From positions 76,708,250 to 76,772,249 of the forward strand of contig JBOZIK010000001.1 in assembly GCA_051453625.1 (NCBI GenBank): 64,000 nt of DNA, read 5' to 3'. The notes beneath the pieces are model-generated. The model saw nothing but the letters and a program-made list of their open reading frames with translations, was not told where the DNA came from and ran no database searches. The stretch comes from Welwitschia mirabilis. Lineage: Eukaryota; Gnetophyta; Gnetopsida; Welwitschiales. This document shows positions 11,893 to 22,256 of this stretch, one piece after another (position 1 is the first letter of the stretch; every line of letters starts with the position of its first letter). Both the position numbers and the translations under genes were made by a program.

Positions 11893-12172
11893 ATGGTAAT
11901 TCCGCATATGGGTAGCGTGGAAGGCTCAATCCCACTACAAGAAGTTTTTGGAGAAGCGCGCAATTGTTATCAGAATTTTTGTGATGGTTGCCCGTTTGCT
12001 AGAAATGGTTGTTTCTTCGCTGTGGGTTACAGAACCCATACAATCTCAAAGAATGGTTGTAAATTTGAGAATGTTCACAGCACAGTACAATGGATTTTCT
12101 TTCTTACATTCATGCGTTGCAATGATTTCTTCAAAAGTTTCACGTAGTTTGTGTTTTAATAAATCATATTAA
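11893..12172 (+). other. Possible gene fragment in CpG-retaining island
   Basis: Two overlapping plus-strand frames are open here: 84 codons at 11893-12147 and 74 codons at 11948-12172. Base composition is less AT-rich than the surroundings and CpG is present. The second frame encodes one strongly hydrophobic segment (IVIRIFVMVARLLEMVVSSLW) that could span a membrane; the first is Cys-rich. I recognise no family and cannot choose the frame. It may be an exon, a pseudogene exon or chance. Confidence 0.25.
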
Positions 12173-12223
12173 ATATGTAAACAAGGCGAGAAGGAAATTA
12201 ACAAAGAAATCTATATACAGTCA

Positions 12224-12280
12224 CTATCTGCGAGGCACGATCCGTTCCCCGGAGAGCTTCTTGACGTCCTTTATCAGATC
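12224..12280 (-). CDS. Possible last exon of an unidentified plant gene
   Basis: On the minus strand a textbook acceptor (pyrimidine-rich run ending ttttttcag, the cag at 12283-12281) is followed in phase 0 by 18 codons reading DLIKDVKKLSGERIVPRR and a TAG at 12226-12224. The composition is hydrophilic and basic, and codon use is richer in G+C than nearby DNA, as in a real coding exon. The matching upstream exon was not found with confidence: candidate coding sequence lies at 12420-12863, but no clean GT donor joins it. I do not recognise the family. It could also be the tail of a processed or broken copy. Confidence 0.35.
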   Translation of the reverse strand, partial: DLIKDVKKLSGERIVPRR

Positions 12281-12419
12281 CTGAAAAAAGAAATATGAAA
12301 ATCGAATTACTGCTAAAAAAACTAGAAGCACTTATAGTGACATAAAAGCTGATATGTAATGAGAAAGAAGAGTTAAGACTCTGGAAAATGAAAGTCGCAG
12401 GGGTTGGGTTGAACAACAG

Positions 12420-12863
12420 GATGTTGTTGCCTCAAAGCTGCTTCCAAAGAAACTCGCTCTGTCTGTCTCATTGATTAGAAGCACAGAAGACGTGTATTGA
12501 GCAAATGCATTTTGTTGACAGAAGCTGAAGAGGATGAGGCCAGGAATCTACATCTCGGTTCCAATAAGAGAAACGATCGCGAAGAACGACACAACGACGA
12601 GGATTCAGCGAGAGATTGCAGGCTTTCCAGCTACTGAACAAACAACCCAGCCGGCAGTCGTGAATGAACGTCGGCACCATCCAGAAACCAGCCATTGCGC
12701 AGCCGTGGATACCGTGCAGTCCCAGACCATCAATAACATCACATGAGATGTTTAAATTGGCTTCCACTATCTCTTGGAGTGTGTGGCTTCTAATCAAGTC
12801 CAGCCTTTTAGATGAGTCAGAGCGGGGTGTGGGGTGAAGCTCTTGAAGCTTTTGATAGGCCAT
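12420..12863 (-). other. Gene-like sequence, unidentified, probably broken
   Basis: The minus strand has a 131-codon open frame (12863-12468, start MAYQKLQELHP). A second frame over the same DNA encodes hydrophobic runs (ILVVVSFFAIVSLIG) and ends near 12420 beside a stretch reading RVSLEAALRQQHPVVQP. CpG is retained and G+C is clearly higher than in the flanks, so this was probably genic DNA. No domain is recognised and no frame is convincing throughout, which fits a pseudogene or several exons with introns. It lies directly upstream of the possible terminal exon at 12280-12224 on the same strand. Confidence 0.25.
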
Positions 12864-12904
12864 TCAGGGCATGGTGACTGTAGCACCCCCACGGTTACAG
12901 CCAC

Positions 12905-13011
12905 ATTTTCTTTCTTTCTTTTTTTTTTTCTTTTTCTTTCTCGTACTCCGCAGCCTATGCGCCTAACATGGGAATCAAACTTGAAACTTGGTGCCATTTA
13001 GGCCATGGACC
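12905..13011 (-). mobile_element. Possible short tRNA-derived SINE
   Basis: Read on the minus strand from 13011, an A-box-like TGGCCTAAATGG is followed about 30 bases later by a B-box-like GTTTGATTCC (rc at 12971-12980). After 30 more bases there is an A-rich tail with GAAA repeats (12906-12942). A Pol III promoter layout ending in an A-rich tail is how plant SINEs look. I cannot see target-site duplications, and no second copy occurs in the window. A decayed tRNA pseudogene is the alternative. Confidence 0.3.
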
Positions 13012-13043
13012 TGTGTTGCCCTAATTTTGCAATATATATCTTA

Positions 13044-13215
13044 TGTTGAAAAATATCTTGTATTGTAACCTTCAAAAATTGTAACTTTCAAAGATTGTAA
13101 CCTTCAAAGATTAATATAAAAATGCTAATGCAGTCGTGGATAGATTGCAATTTTGCCGAACCATGTAAATCTTGTGTGTTTTGTGTTCTTTGATTCTCTT
13201 TTTGTGATTGATTCG
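13044..13215 (+). repeat. C3 5' LTR
   Basis: It starts TGTTGAAAAATATC, a typical copia LTR opening, and ends just before the PBS. It carries three 16-bp direct repeats (13062-13109). No partner LTR is present, so the boundaries are inferred from the start motif and the PBS. Confidence 0.6.
13062..13109 (+). repeat. Three 16-bp tandem repeats in C3 LTR
   Basis: attgtaaccttcaaaa, attgtaactttcaaag and attgtaaccttcaaag follow each other exactly. Short repeats in U3 of plant copia LTRs often act as enhancer elements; that role is inference here. Confidence 0.85.
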
Positions 13216-13217
13216 TT

Positions 13218-13229
13218 TCCTATCAGAGT
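13218..13229 (+). other. C3 primer binding site (initiator tRNA-Met)
   Basis: tcctatcagagt matches the plant copia PBS TGGTATCAGAGC at 9 of 12 bases and lies between the LTR and the gag start. Confidence 0.65.
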
Positions 13230-13259
13230 GATCAGGTTCGTAGAGGACGAGTGGAAGCA

Positions 13260-13886
13260 ATGACGTCAAAAGATGGGAAAGTCAAGATCCACAAGTTCGA
13301 TGGGGTAGATTTCAGTTTTTACAAGATGCAAATAGAGGACTATCTATACTAGAAGAAGTTGCACGAACTACTCTTGGGGAAGAAACCAAAAAATATAAAG
13401 AAGGAAGATTGGGTTCTATTAGATCATCAAGCACTTGGGGTGATCCGATGGACGTTGTCATGGAACGTTGCTTTTAATATCATCAACGAGAAGACTACTC
13501 AAAGTTTGATAAATACCTTATCAGATATATACGAGAAGACTTCGGCCCCAAACAAAGTATATCTGATGCATCGATTATTTAATCTGAGGATGTCTGAAGA
13601 TGTGTTAGTTATAGAGCACATCAACAAATTCAACAAGATCATAAATCGGTTGAGTTTGGTGAAGATCATATTTGGGGATGAAATTAGAGCATTGATCTCA
13701 TTATCGTCACTACCTAAAAGTTGGTTTGCGACTATGACCACAGTGAGCAGTTCGTTGAGAGATTGGATGTTAAAGCTATTAGAAATTTGCGAATTGATTC
13801 TCAACAAGGATATTTGTAAAAGAGAGTCAGGTGAATCTTCGGGTTCTGCCTTAAGTAATGAAGGCAGAGGTAGGAGTTCTCAATAA
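13260..13886 (+). pseudogene. C3 gag
   Basis: Coding starts at ATG 13260 (MTSKDGKVKIHKFDGVDFSFYKMQIEDYLY), meets one TAG at about 13350 where Gln is expected, and is then open for 175 codons (13359-13886). The N-terminal HKFDG.DF.FYKMQIEDYL block, the middle ...YEKTSAPNKVYLMHRLFNLRM... and the EHINKFNKIINRL helix are the standard copia gag capsid (UBN2-type) landmarks. Gag packages the element RNA in virus-like particles. The zinc knuckle that should follow (about 13960-14030) is damaged: the CxNC half is recognisable but the rest is frameshifted. One stop and the lost knuckle make it non-functional. Confidence 0.85.
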
Positions 13887-13889
13887 GGT

Positions 13890-15660
13890 TAGAATTAGGA
13901 TCGTAGTAGGTCAAAATCTATGATGAGAAGTTAGTCTAAGCATCACAAGAAAATAACTTGCTAGAATTGTGATAAAAAGCCATTTTAGAAATCAGTGCAA
14001 AGAGCCAAAAAAGAAGAAAAAGGATCAATAGGATAATTCAGCGAATGCAGCTACAGATAGAATTGTAGATGCATTAATTCAGTTTAGGTGCATCATTTCA
14101 CTCTACTCCTTGCAAAGAGTTATTTCATAACTATGTTACTGGGATTTTTGGAAAGGTATATATTGCAAATGATGAAACCTTTAAACATTGTGGAAAAAGG
14201 TGATGTGTATATAAAAACCACCTAGGAAAAGAAATTGAAGTTGCAGAATGTCAAACATATTCTAAACTTAAAGAAGTTATTTCGATGGGTCAGATTGATG
14301 TTAAAGGATACAGTACATTATTTGGAAGTAGATCATGAAAGATCATTAAAGGAAATCTAGTAATAGCTCGAGGAAATAAGATTGGAACCTTGTACATGAC
14401 AGCAAAAGCAAAGGATTCAATCACAGTGGTTAATTTTGGTTTGAAGTCGACATTGTAGCATTAAAGGTTAGGCCACATAAGTGAAAAGGGAATGAAATTG
14501 CTCATTTCAAAGGAAAAAATACCAAACTTATAGTTAGTTGATGTTGGTTTGTGTGAAGATTTTATATATGAAAAGTAGAAAAGAGTGAGATTCTTAAAAG
14601 TCAAAAAAACATCAATGACTAAAAAGTTGGAACTGGTGTATATAGATGTATGGGAACTATTCCAAGTAACTTCCCTTAGAGGTTCACATTATTATTTCAC
14701 ATTCATTGGCGACTTCACTTAAAAGGTATGGGTTTATTTTATTAAAAATAAATCTGATGTTATTTCTGTATTTAAAAGATGGAAGGTAGAAGTGGAAAAC
14801 CAAATAGATTTGAAAGTCAAATATTTGAGGTCAGATAATAATGTGAGTACAACAACTTACAGTTTAGGTATTTCTATTCTAAGAATGAGATCAGAATGAT
14901 CAAGACAGTTCTTGGAACACCAGAACAGAATGGTGTAGTAGAGAGGATGAAAAAGACCCTGAATAAATGAGTCAGAAGCATGAGAATATATTCTAGACTA
15001 TCAAAAAATGTTTTAGGAGAATGCAATTAGCATAGCAGCGTATCTTATAAATAGAGGACCTTCAGTTCACCTGGATTTTAAGATACCTGAGGAGGAATGA
15101 TCAAGTAAAGAGGTAAGGTTTTTGATTGTGTTTCATATGTGCATTTAGGTTCTAATATCTAAGATAAACTTTATCCTAAGGCTAAAAAGTGCTATTTAAT
15201 TGGTTATGGTTCTGATAATTTTGGTTATAGCTTTTGGGATAATCAGAATAAGAAAAATTTAAGGCACAAGAATGTTACATTTAATGAGAATGTGGTTTAT
15301 AGGGATAGGTATAGACTAGAATCTAACAATGTAGGGAAACAGGAAGTAGAAAGTGTGAAGGTTGAACTAGAAGAAATCTCAAAGAGCAACATAGCTAGAA
15401 GGAATCAAGAGAATCCCGAAAATAGAGAAGTTAAGTTAGAATCAGTTACATCAAAACCTTAATTGAGAAGGTCTACAGGAACACCTAAGCTCAAACTAAG
15501 CTACTCTCCCTTGTTACATTATTTACTCTTGACTAATGTTGGGGAACCAGAATGTCTTGATGAAGTAATGCAGGTGACAGATTCTATTGAGTGAAAGTTG
15601 GCCATGAGAGATGAGATAGAGTCACTCTAGAAGAATAATACATGAATACTTATTGAGTTG
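13890..15660 (+). pseudogene. C3 pol remnant (protease, integrase, start of RT)
   Basis: After the knuckle comes a protease remnant (HHFTL... to VYIANDETFKH, about 14085-14190), then the pre-integrase block (RLGHISEKGMKLL at about 14466-14505). The integrase core follows, with LVYIDVWELFQVTSLRGSHYYFTFIGDFT, KVWVYFIKNKSDVISVFKRW and VKYLRSDNN (the second catalytic Asp region) spread over 14630-14850. The linker region after integrase holds acidic and basic runs up to about 15500. RT begins near 15600 and stops after ILIELP. Stops are numerous. It lies 190 bp upstream of the C2 LTR remnant and in the same direction. Confidence 0.8.
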
Positions 15661-15849
15661 CCCAGGATTTCTACTTCAAATAAAAAATATTATAAATTTC
15701 CTCAAACACTGTAAAATGTAATAAAGATTGCATGTTTTTGTATCATTCATCTTAGCTCTCCATTCTCATTAAAATTTATCATAAACCTATTTAATATCAT
15801 ACAGAACTACGCAAAATACCCTATCAAATACATACAAGTTGGCAACACA
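15661..15849. other. Junction DNA between C3 and C2
   Basis: It matches neither the C3 RT nor the C1/C2 LTR. It is AT-rich and non-coding. It is probably filler at the break that removed the end of C3 and most of the C2 5' LTR. Confidence 0.4.
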
Positions 15850-16103
15850 ACACTATGATTGTGCATAAATTCTAAAATCCATTATCTATTTTGAAATATT
15901 ATTGGTGAGCCTAAAAACCATTGGTTAAGGTTAATTTATTCTAGCTTGACACATAGTATTTGGAAGTTGAAGGGTGGTGACTCATCACCATTACAATCCT
16001 AAGTATTTTTATTATATGATTAATTTTTATAGATTTACTTAATTTGATCTAATTAAGTTTAAATTTACCCTATTTACCCTCATCTAGGTTGATCCTATTA
16101 TCA
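15850..16103 (+). repeat. C2 5' LTR remnant
   Basis: It matches the last 250 bp or so of the 3' LTRs (landmarks cctaaaaccattg, ggtggtgactcatcacc, gattaattttt). It ends ctattatca at 16103, two bases before the PBS. The first 1.1 kb of the LTR are missing. Confidence 0.8.
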
Positions 16104-16105
16104 AT

Positions 16106-16117
16106 TGGTATTAGAGC
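16106..16117 (+). other. C2 primer binding site (initiator tRNA-Met)
   Basis: TGGTATTAGAGC differs by one base from the consensus TGGTATCAGAGC. The change is C to T. It sits immediately 3' of the LTR end. Confidence 0.9.
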
Positions 16118-16169
16118 TCTAGTTGAGCAATAGATCCTTATAGGTCTTTGCTCCACTACCCGAGAAATA

Positions 16170-17560
16170 AGTCAATCCACCAAAGGTAATTCCATTACAA
16201 GGCTATCATTCTTTGATGGAATGATCTATGGCTATAAGAAACTCAAAATAAGAATTTTTGCTTAGTTTATTGACTTATATATATGGGAATTGATTACTCG
16301 TGAATATTCTCTTCTAACTGTGTACGATCCTACAACTAAAATTGTCTCTTTGAAAATCAAGGACAAATGGAGTCCTAAAGAGAAAAATGCTACTTCCTAT
16401 AACTTTAAGGGACTAAATGTAATTTTTTATTTCATAGGTCTAAAAGATTTCAACAAGAGAGTAAATTACACAATATCAAAGGAAGCATGGGACATACTAC
16501 AGATATCTCATAAAGGAATAAACCTAGTGAAAGAAGTAAAACTAAAAATACTCATCACTCAGTTTGAAAATATCAAAATGGAAGAGGATGAAGGTATAAA
16601 TTATTTTTTTGCAAAATTAATTGATCCTGTAAATTCAATACATGCCTTAAGAGAATAAATTGAAGAATTAAGGGTGGTATGAAAAGCATTAAGATATTTA
16701 CCAAAGAGATTTGAATTTAAAGTTATAGCAATTAAAGCATGTAAGAACCTAAGAAACATGAAGATGAATGAATTTTAAGGAAATCTACATACGTTTGAAC
16801 TAAAATTTGGAAAACTGGAGAAGAAACGTTTAGCACTAATTTTTACCATGAGAATGTTGATGACAAAGAAGGATTTGATTAAGAACTAAACAATGATAAT
16901 GAAGTGGTCCTTCTAGCTAGAAGGTTTAAAAGTTTCATGCAAAAAAAACATAATGAAAATTAATCAAGAAAACCTTAAAAGAGAAGGGATGAATTAAAAT
17001 GAGATATTTAGTGCTACTCATGTAAAAGATTTGGAGACACATCTAATGGTTTTACAAATAATGGAAAATAAGATAAGAGAAATGATAAGAAATATTTGTC
17101 ATTAACTTGGGACAGTCATGAAATTGAAAGTGATCACATCTCAAAAACTAAAAGAAAAAGAATAGCTCTTATGGCCTTTATTTAAGAAACGGTATGTACT
17201 TCATCCCCTCATGGTTCTCTTGATTGTGAAGATCCTCTAAATGAATTAGAACTAGAAATTTATATGGAATATCAAAATATGGCTTTCAAAGTAAATAATA
17301 TGAGAAAAGACAATAAAAATTTAACTAAAAAGCTAAAAGCCAAGAAAAAATAAATTAATGAATTGAAAAGAAGACTTGATCAAAACCCCTAAACATCTAC
17401 AAAGTTATGTTACTATAAAGAAGAGAGTAAACAACCAACACCTAGTCTAATTAGGTCATAGACAAAGATTATTAAATAGATTTATATCAAATTCCTTCCT
17501 AGTAAATATTACTTATCATTATTGTAATAAAAGAGATCACTCTAAAATAGATTGTATATT
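16170..17560 (+). pseudogene. C2 gag remnant
   Basis: A copia gag. FFDGMIYGYKKLKIRIF begins near 16210, then one TAG, then an open frame of 122 codons (16290-16658). That frame holds WSPKEKNATSYNFKGLNVIF, SKEAWDILQISHKG and LITQFENIKMEEDE, the landmarks of the plant gag UBN2 domain. After several stops, a zinc-knuckle remnant follows at about 17505-17560 (YHYCNKRDHSKIDC). In it the first Cys has become Tyr, the change expected from TGT to TAT. No part can produce a full Gag. This region is absent from C1. Confidence 0.85.
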
Positions 17561-17734
17561 TTGTAAGAACTAGTTTCATTACTCTGTGCTTAGCAATCAA
17601 TATAAATTCTCTTCAAAACCAAAACCTATAAAAAATATAAAAAACAATAAGCATATTTCATGAATCCCGAATTTATCCACAAAAATTCTACTTATTTAAA
17701 CTACTCTAATAGTTGCAAATCATATTTCTTACTA

Positions 17735-20706
17735 TTTGATAGTGGTTGATCAAGACACATGGTAGGTAATAGGTTGAACTTCATCAAGTTTAATAAATAT
17801 GATGGAGACAGTAGAAGAGCCCAAATTAAAGGCATAGAAAGCATTGATAAAGATAGTTTACCTAATATAAATAATGTTTTTCTATTTATAAATGGTCTCA
17901 AGCACAATTTATTAAGTGTTACTCAGAGATGTGATAAAGGACATAAAGGTCTATTTGATGCTAACAAATGTATTGTAAAACATGTTAAAATTGGTTAAAT
18001 TCTTCTAGAAGCAACAAGATAGAAAAATGTGTATTGTGTTAATCAATCAAATAAACCTGTCTATTTAACAATAGAAATTCAAGAATATGTCTTATGACAT
18101 CAATAATTAGGTCACATAAGCTTTGAAGACCTAAAGAAAATTTGTCATAATGAGCTTGTTAGAGGTTTACTAAGATTATCATCTACTCATCAAGATTTAT
18201 GTAATGCTTGCTAAAAGGGAAAACAAACAAGGATATCTTATGAAGAAAAGAGTAACATAACTACAAACAAGTTATTAGATCTAATTTTGGATCTTCTAGG
18301 CCCAATTTAGACTACCAGCCTCTCAGGTAAATGTTATTTCTTAGTCATAGTTGATGCCTACTCTAGATTCTCTTGGGTAGGGTTTTTAGATATAAAATTA
18401 GATGCCTATGACAATTTTATAAAAATATGCAAGAAACTACAAAGAGAAAAGGGCTATGTCATTACGAAAATTTGAAGTGGTCATGAGAGGAAATTTGAAA
18501 ATGAGAAATATGAGTATTACTATAATAAGAATGGGATTGAGCATGAATTCTTAGCAACAAAAACACCTCAACAGAATGGAATAACTAATAGAAAAAATCA
18601 TACTTTGTTAGACATGGTAAGAGTAATGTTAAATGATAATATATTCAAAGATAATTGGGATAGAGGTAATAAATAAAACTTGTTATATTACTAATAGAGT
18701 TAATCTAAGACCTGGAACTACCAAGATTTCATATGAGCTTTGGAAGGGTAAAAAACCAAACATATCTTACCTTAAAATCTTTGGTAGAATATGCTTTATT
18801 TTGAGAGACAGGGAATATCTAGCTAAATTTGACTCTAAATCAGATGAAGGAATATTTTTGGGATACTCTTCAATAAGAAGATCTTATAGAGCATATAATA
18901 AATGTACTCTACATATAGAGGAATCAGTCAATGTAAGGATTCACGTTGTTCTTAATAAAACAGTAAATTCTAAGGATAGTATAGAGCCTATTCCATTAAG
19001 TTATTACTATAACAAGATCTATTCTAGATCTAAGCTAGTACTTGAAGTAAAAGAACTCAAAGATCATCCTTTAGATTCAGTCATTAAAAATGTTGAATAA
19101 GGAATCATAACAAGAAACTCTCTTAAGGACTTTAGTGTACATCTTTATTTTTGTCATGAGTTAAACCAAAAACGTTTGACAAAGCAAAATTAGATTCATC
19201 TTGGATGATTGAAATGCAAGAAGAATTAGAACAATTTTTCTCATAATTAGGTATGGACTCTTGTACCAAAACCTACTAGGAAGAATATCATTAAGACAAA
19301 GTGGGTTTTCAGAAACAAAGCAAATGAAGAAAATATTATTACTAAAAATAAGGTTATATTGGTTGCTTAAGGATATTCTAAAATTTAAGGAGTTGATTAG
19401 GGTATTACTTTTTCTCTTATAGCTAGTCTTGAGTCAATTAGAATGTTTTTTGCATTTACCTACTTCAAAAAATTTAAGATCTTTCAAATGGATGTAAAAA
19501 ATGCCTTTTTAAATGGACACATTGAAGAAGAAGTCTATGTGAAATAGCCATAAGGATTTATTGATCGCCACTACCTAGATCATGTACATAAGTTGAACAA
19601 ATCAATGTATAGGCTGAAGCAAGCTCCAAGAGTTTGATATAATAAACCATCTTTCTTTTTACTTTAGCATGGATTTATTAAAAGATCTATTGATAGAACT
19701 TTTTTTAAGAAAATCATGAGCAATGAATTTATTCTAGTCCAAATTATATGGATGATATCATATTTAGATCAATGAATGATACTATGTCAAATAATTTTGC
19801 AAAATTCATAAGCTCTAAATTTGAAATGAGAATGGGAGGAACAATAAATATTTTCTTGGGTCTTCAAGTTTAACAATGGCAAAATGGGATCTTCATAAAT
19901 TAAAAGAAATATTCTTTAGATTTAATTATGAAGTTCAACTTGGAAAATGCAAAGTCTATAGATACCCCTATGGCTATGAATGTTAAACTCACTCTTGATG
20001 AATATGGAAAAGATATTGATCAAAAATTATATCACAACATTATTTGAAGCTTGTTATACTTAACCACTAGTTAACTTGACATAGGTTTTAATGTTGGACT
20101 ATGTGCCAGATATCAAGGGAAGTACAAGGAATCACATTTGATGGCTATGAAAAGGATACTTTAATATATTAATAATATAATTAACTTTAATACATGGTAT
20201 CCTTTTAATATCACTTTAAGTTTAATAGGATATAATGACACAGAGTGGGATGGTCATAAAGATGATCACAAGAGCACTAGCGAGGGTGTTTCTTCTTTGG
20301 CAGCTATCTCATGACATAATATGACAAAAAGTAATGCTTCATCTCCTTGTCTACTATAGAAGCTAAATATATTATTATTTGGGCCTATTGCACTCAAACT
20401 CTATTGATGAAAGAAATACTCATAAACTATGTAGTAAAGATATCCAAAGTTCTTAGACTATGTGACAATTCTAGTGTGACTCAAATTGCTCATAATCTTG
20501 TTTAACATGCTCAAACTAAGAATATTAATCTAAAGTATCACTTTATTAAAGATCTAGTAGGAAAAAAGGTAATATCCTTAGAATATATTTCCCCTCAAGA
20601 TCAAATAGCTAATAGTTTTACAAAGCCTTTATCATCTGACTGTTTTCCAACTTTACACTACTTTCTGGGAGTTCTTTCAGAAAAAGAGCTGAAAAACCCA
20701 AAATAA
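17735..20706 (+). pseudogene. C2 pol remnant (protease, integrase, RT, RNase H)
   Basis: The protease motif DSG is followed by a stop and SRHMVGNRLNFIKF (17740-17800). The pre-integrase stretch is FINGLKHNLLSVTQRCDKG. The integrase core runs from about 18280 to 18600; its C-terminal half is an open frame at 18633-19100 containing TKISYELWKGKKPNISYLKIFGRICFI and KFDSKSDEGIFLGYSS, classic copia blocks. RT follows with QMDVKNAFLNGHIEEEVYV (19485-19545) and the catalytic YMDD at 19745-19756, one base out of frame with the flanking code. RNase H runs from about 20230 to 20706 (THNL/HNL block, then SLEYISPQDQIANSFTKPLSSDCF). Many stops are shared with C1. Confidence 0.88.
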
Positions 20707-21196
20707 ACTAAATATTAGAGCTTAGCTCTTAGCTTTGTATTTACTGTTACATCTAAACAAACCATAGTTAACCTCATGTTCCTAATGGATTGACCAATTT
20801 TAATTTGGTTATCTAAAATCTAATTACACTTTTTGGTCAACCACCTTCTTTATTTTGATTAATTGATTTTGGTATAGTTTTATTAAAACTCTTCCATGCA
20901 ATTTAGTTAACTAGTCTCTTTTTTAAGTTAATCTTATGTAAAACTTAATTTACTTTTAAATGGGTGAAATGTGCATTCATCATTTAGTCGACTGATAATG
21001 TTGTAAAACATGTCTTTTTCTCCATCCTTTATGTCAAATACACTTTACTTATAGTTGAACACATCTAGGGCAAGCACATGCTGTCTTTTTAAATCCTCCC
21101 TATTGTCCTTTTTGTATTTTGTCTTTTCCTCATATTTAGACTTTTTTGACTTTCATCCATTTTTCCTCTTTAAAACCCTTTCTCACATCTATATTC
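20707..21196 (+). other. C2 spacer between pol and env-like ORF
   Basis: It aligns with 3011-3494 of C1. No open frame is conserved between the two copies, so it was probably non-coding in the parent element. Spacers with splice sites feed extra ORFs in some elements; I see no convincing splice pair here. Confidence 0.5.
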
Positions 21197-22190
21197 ATGG
21201 AATCCCAGCAACTAGGAGAAGGCTCTAGAAAATGTAAAAAGAAGTTAGGAAATAAACCTTCAAGCTATATATTTCTCAAAATGAGTTTATAATACTTTAA
21301 GAATTTTTAGCAACATTTTGAGTTAGTCCCATTATTATGGAGTGAACCTGTGAACCTGTATAGTCTTGTAGTCTATGTGAAGTTTAGAGATTATTAAAAG
21401 AGGTAAATTAGGATTATGTCCTCTATGTATATGGCATTCGCTACATCTTAGTTACATGGATACTTTATGCAAATGCAAAGTTTCAGGCTGTCAACTCTAC
21501 TCTATTCACTTCTGTTTTTGACAAAGAAATGAAATTAATAGTAAATTTAATTTCATCTCTCACTAGTTTTCCTCACGGAAATCTAGGAGACTACTAGCCT
21601 TTGGCAAAATATTTTAAAGAAAAGTAGGTAGCCACCCAACTTCTTTATGATAACTTTGTCTCCTAGAAGAAGACCTCAAGGCCTTTTATCTTCTTCCCAA
21701 ATTCCACCTTCTTCACCTAATTCTATCTTATCACTTTTTATTTGTAGTTGGTCATTTTGATAAGCTCTCCAACTACCATGCCTTTTTGCTTTACTTCTTG
21801 TATTGTTGTAGAGATATTGATGCTCTAAGAATTATTCTCTATCATATGGTTCATTAGCTTCGTCCTCAAAAGGAACATTCTCTCTCATATTCCTTTCTAA
21901 TTACTTGCATTTGTCAACACTCTAGTATTCCTTAGCTCTCTCGTTAAGAAGATCTTAAACCCATAGGCACCATTGACAGAGCCAACCTCTCTCACATGCA
22001 TCTCTTTGATAAGCCTACTCCATCTTCTAAGCCCAAATTAAAAGAATCTCACACTCTTGGAATTCTTCATCTTATGCACAATTTAAATTTTCATATGAGG
22101 CATATCAAGGAGGTTCTTATTACTAGTGGTACTCTAGTTACAAATACCTTACAAAATGAATGATGCACACTCCTTAGAAGACTCTTTTGT
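21197..22190 (+). pseudogene. C2 env-like / plant transposon-protein ORF, degenerate
   Basis: The ATG at 21197 opens MESQQLGEGSRKCKK. Reading across frames, the clearest block is 21690-22160. It includes VVGHFDKLSNYHAFLLYFLY, then CRDIDALRIILYHMVH, a K/R-rich stretch, SLSYSFLITCICQHS, a stop, then DLKPIGTIDRANLSHMHLFD and a Ser/Pro/Lys-rich tail. This order fits the plant 'putative transposon protein' domain seen in env-like ORFs of Athila and SIRE-type elements. The AAG-preceded TAA in the middle is also in C1 (4243-4245). What the product did is not established in any family. Confidence 0.62.
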
Positions 22191-22236
22191 TTTTGACTAG
22201 CTCTCTTTCTCTTTTCCTTCTCTTCCTATACTTGAT

Positions 22237-22256
22237 TAAAAAAAAAAAATAAGGAG
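22237..22256 (+). other. C2 polypurine tract
   Basis: A run of A followed by taaggag immediately before the 3' LTR corresponds to the purer tract at 4536-4550 of C1. Confidence 0.65.

Larger units (their letters stand above)
13044..15660 (+). mobile_element. Ty1/copia element C3 (3' truncated)
   Basis: A second, unrelated copia family. It has a short 5' LTR (about 170 bp), a PBS, a gag ORF, and pol that runs through protease, integrase and the first residues of RT (AMRDEIESL at about 15601-15630, then ILIELP) before sequence identity is lost near 15660. There is no RNase H and no 3' LTR. CpG sites are more common and stops fewer than in C1/C2, so it is younger or was less methylated. The gag and integrase resemble Tnt1/Tork-type plant copia elements from memory. 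Confidence 0.85.

Noticed and set aside
13499-13807. 102-codon minus-strand frame
   Set aside because: Antisense shadow of the C3 gag, which has clear gag landmarks on the plus strand.
17701-17907. 68-codon minus-strand frame
   Set aside because: Antisense shadow of the C2 protease region.
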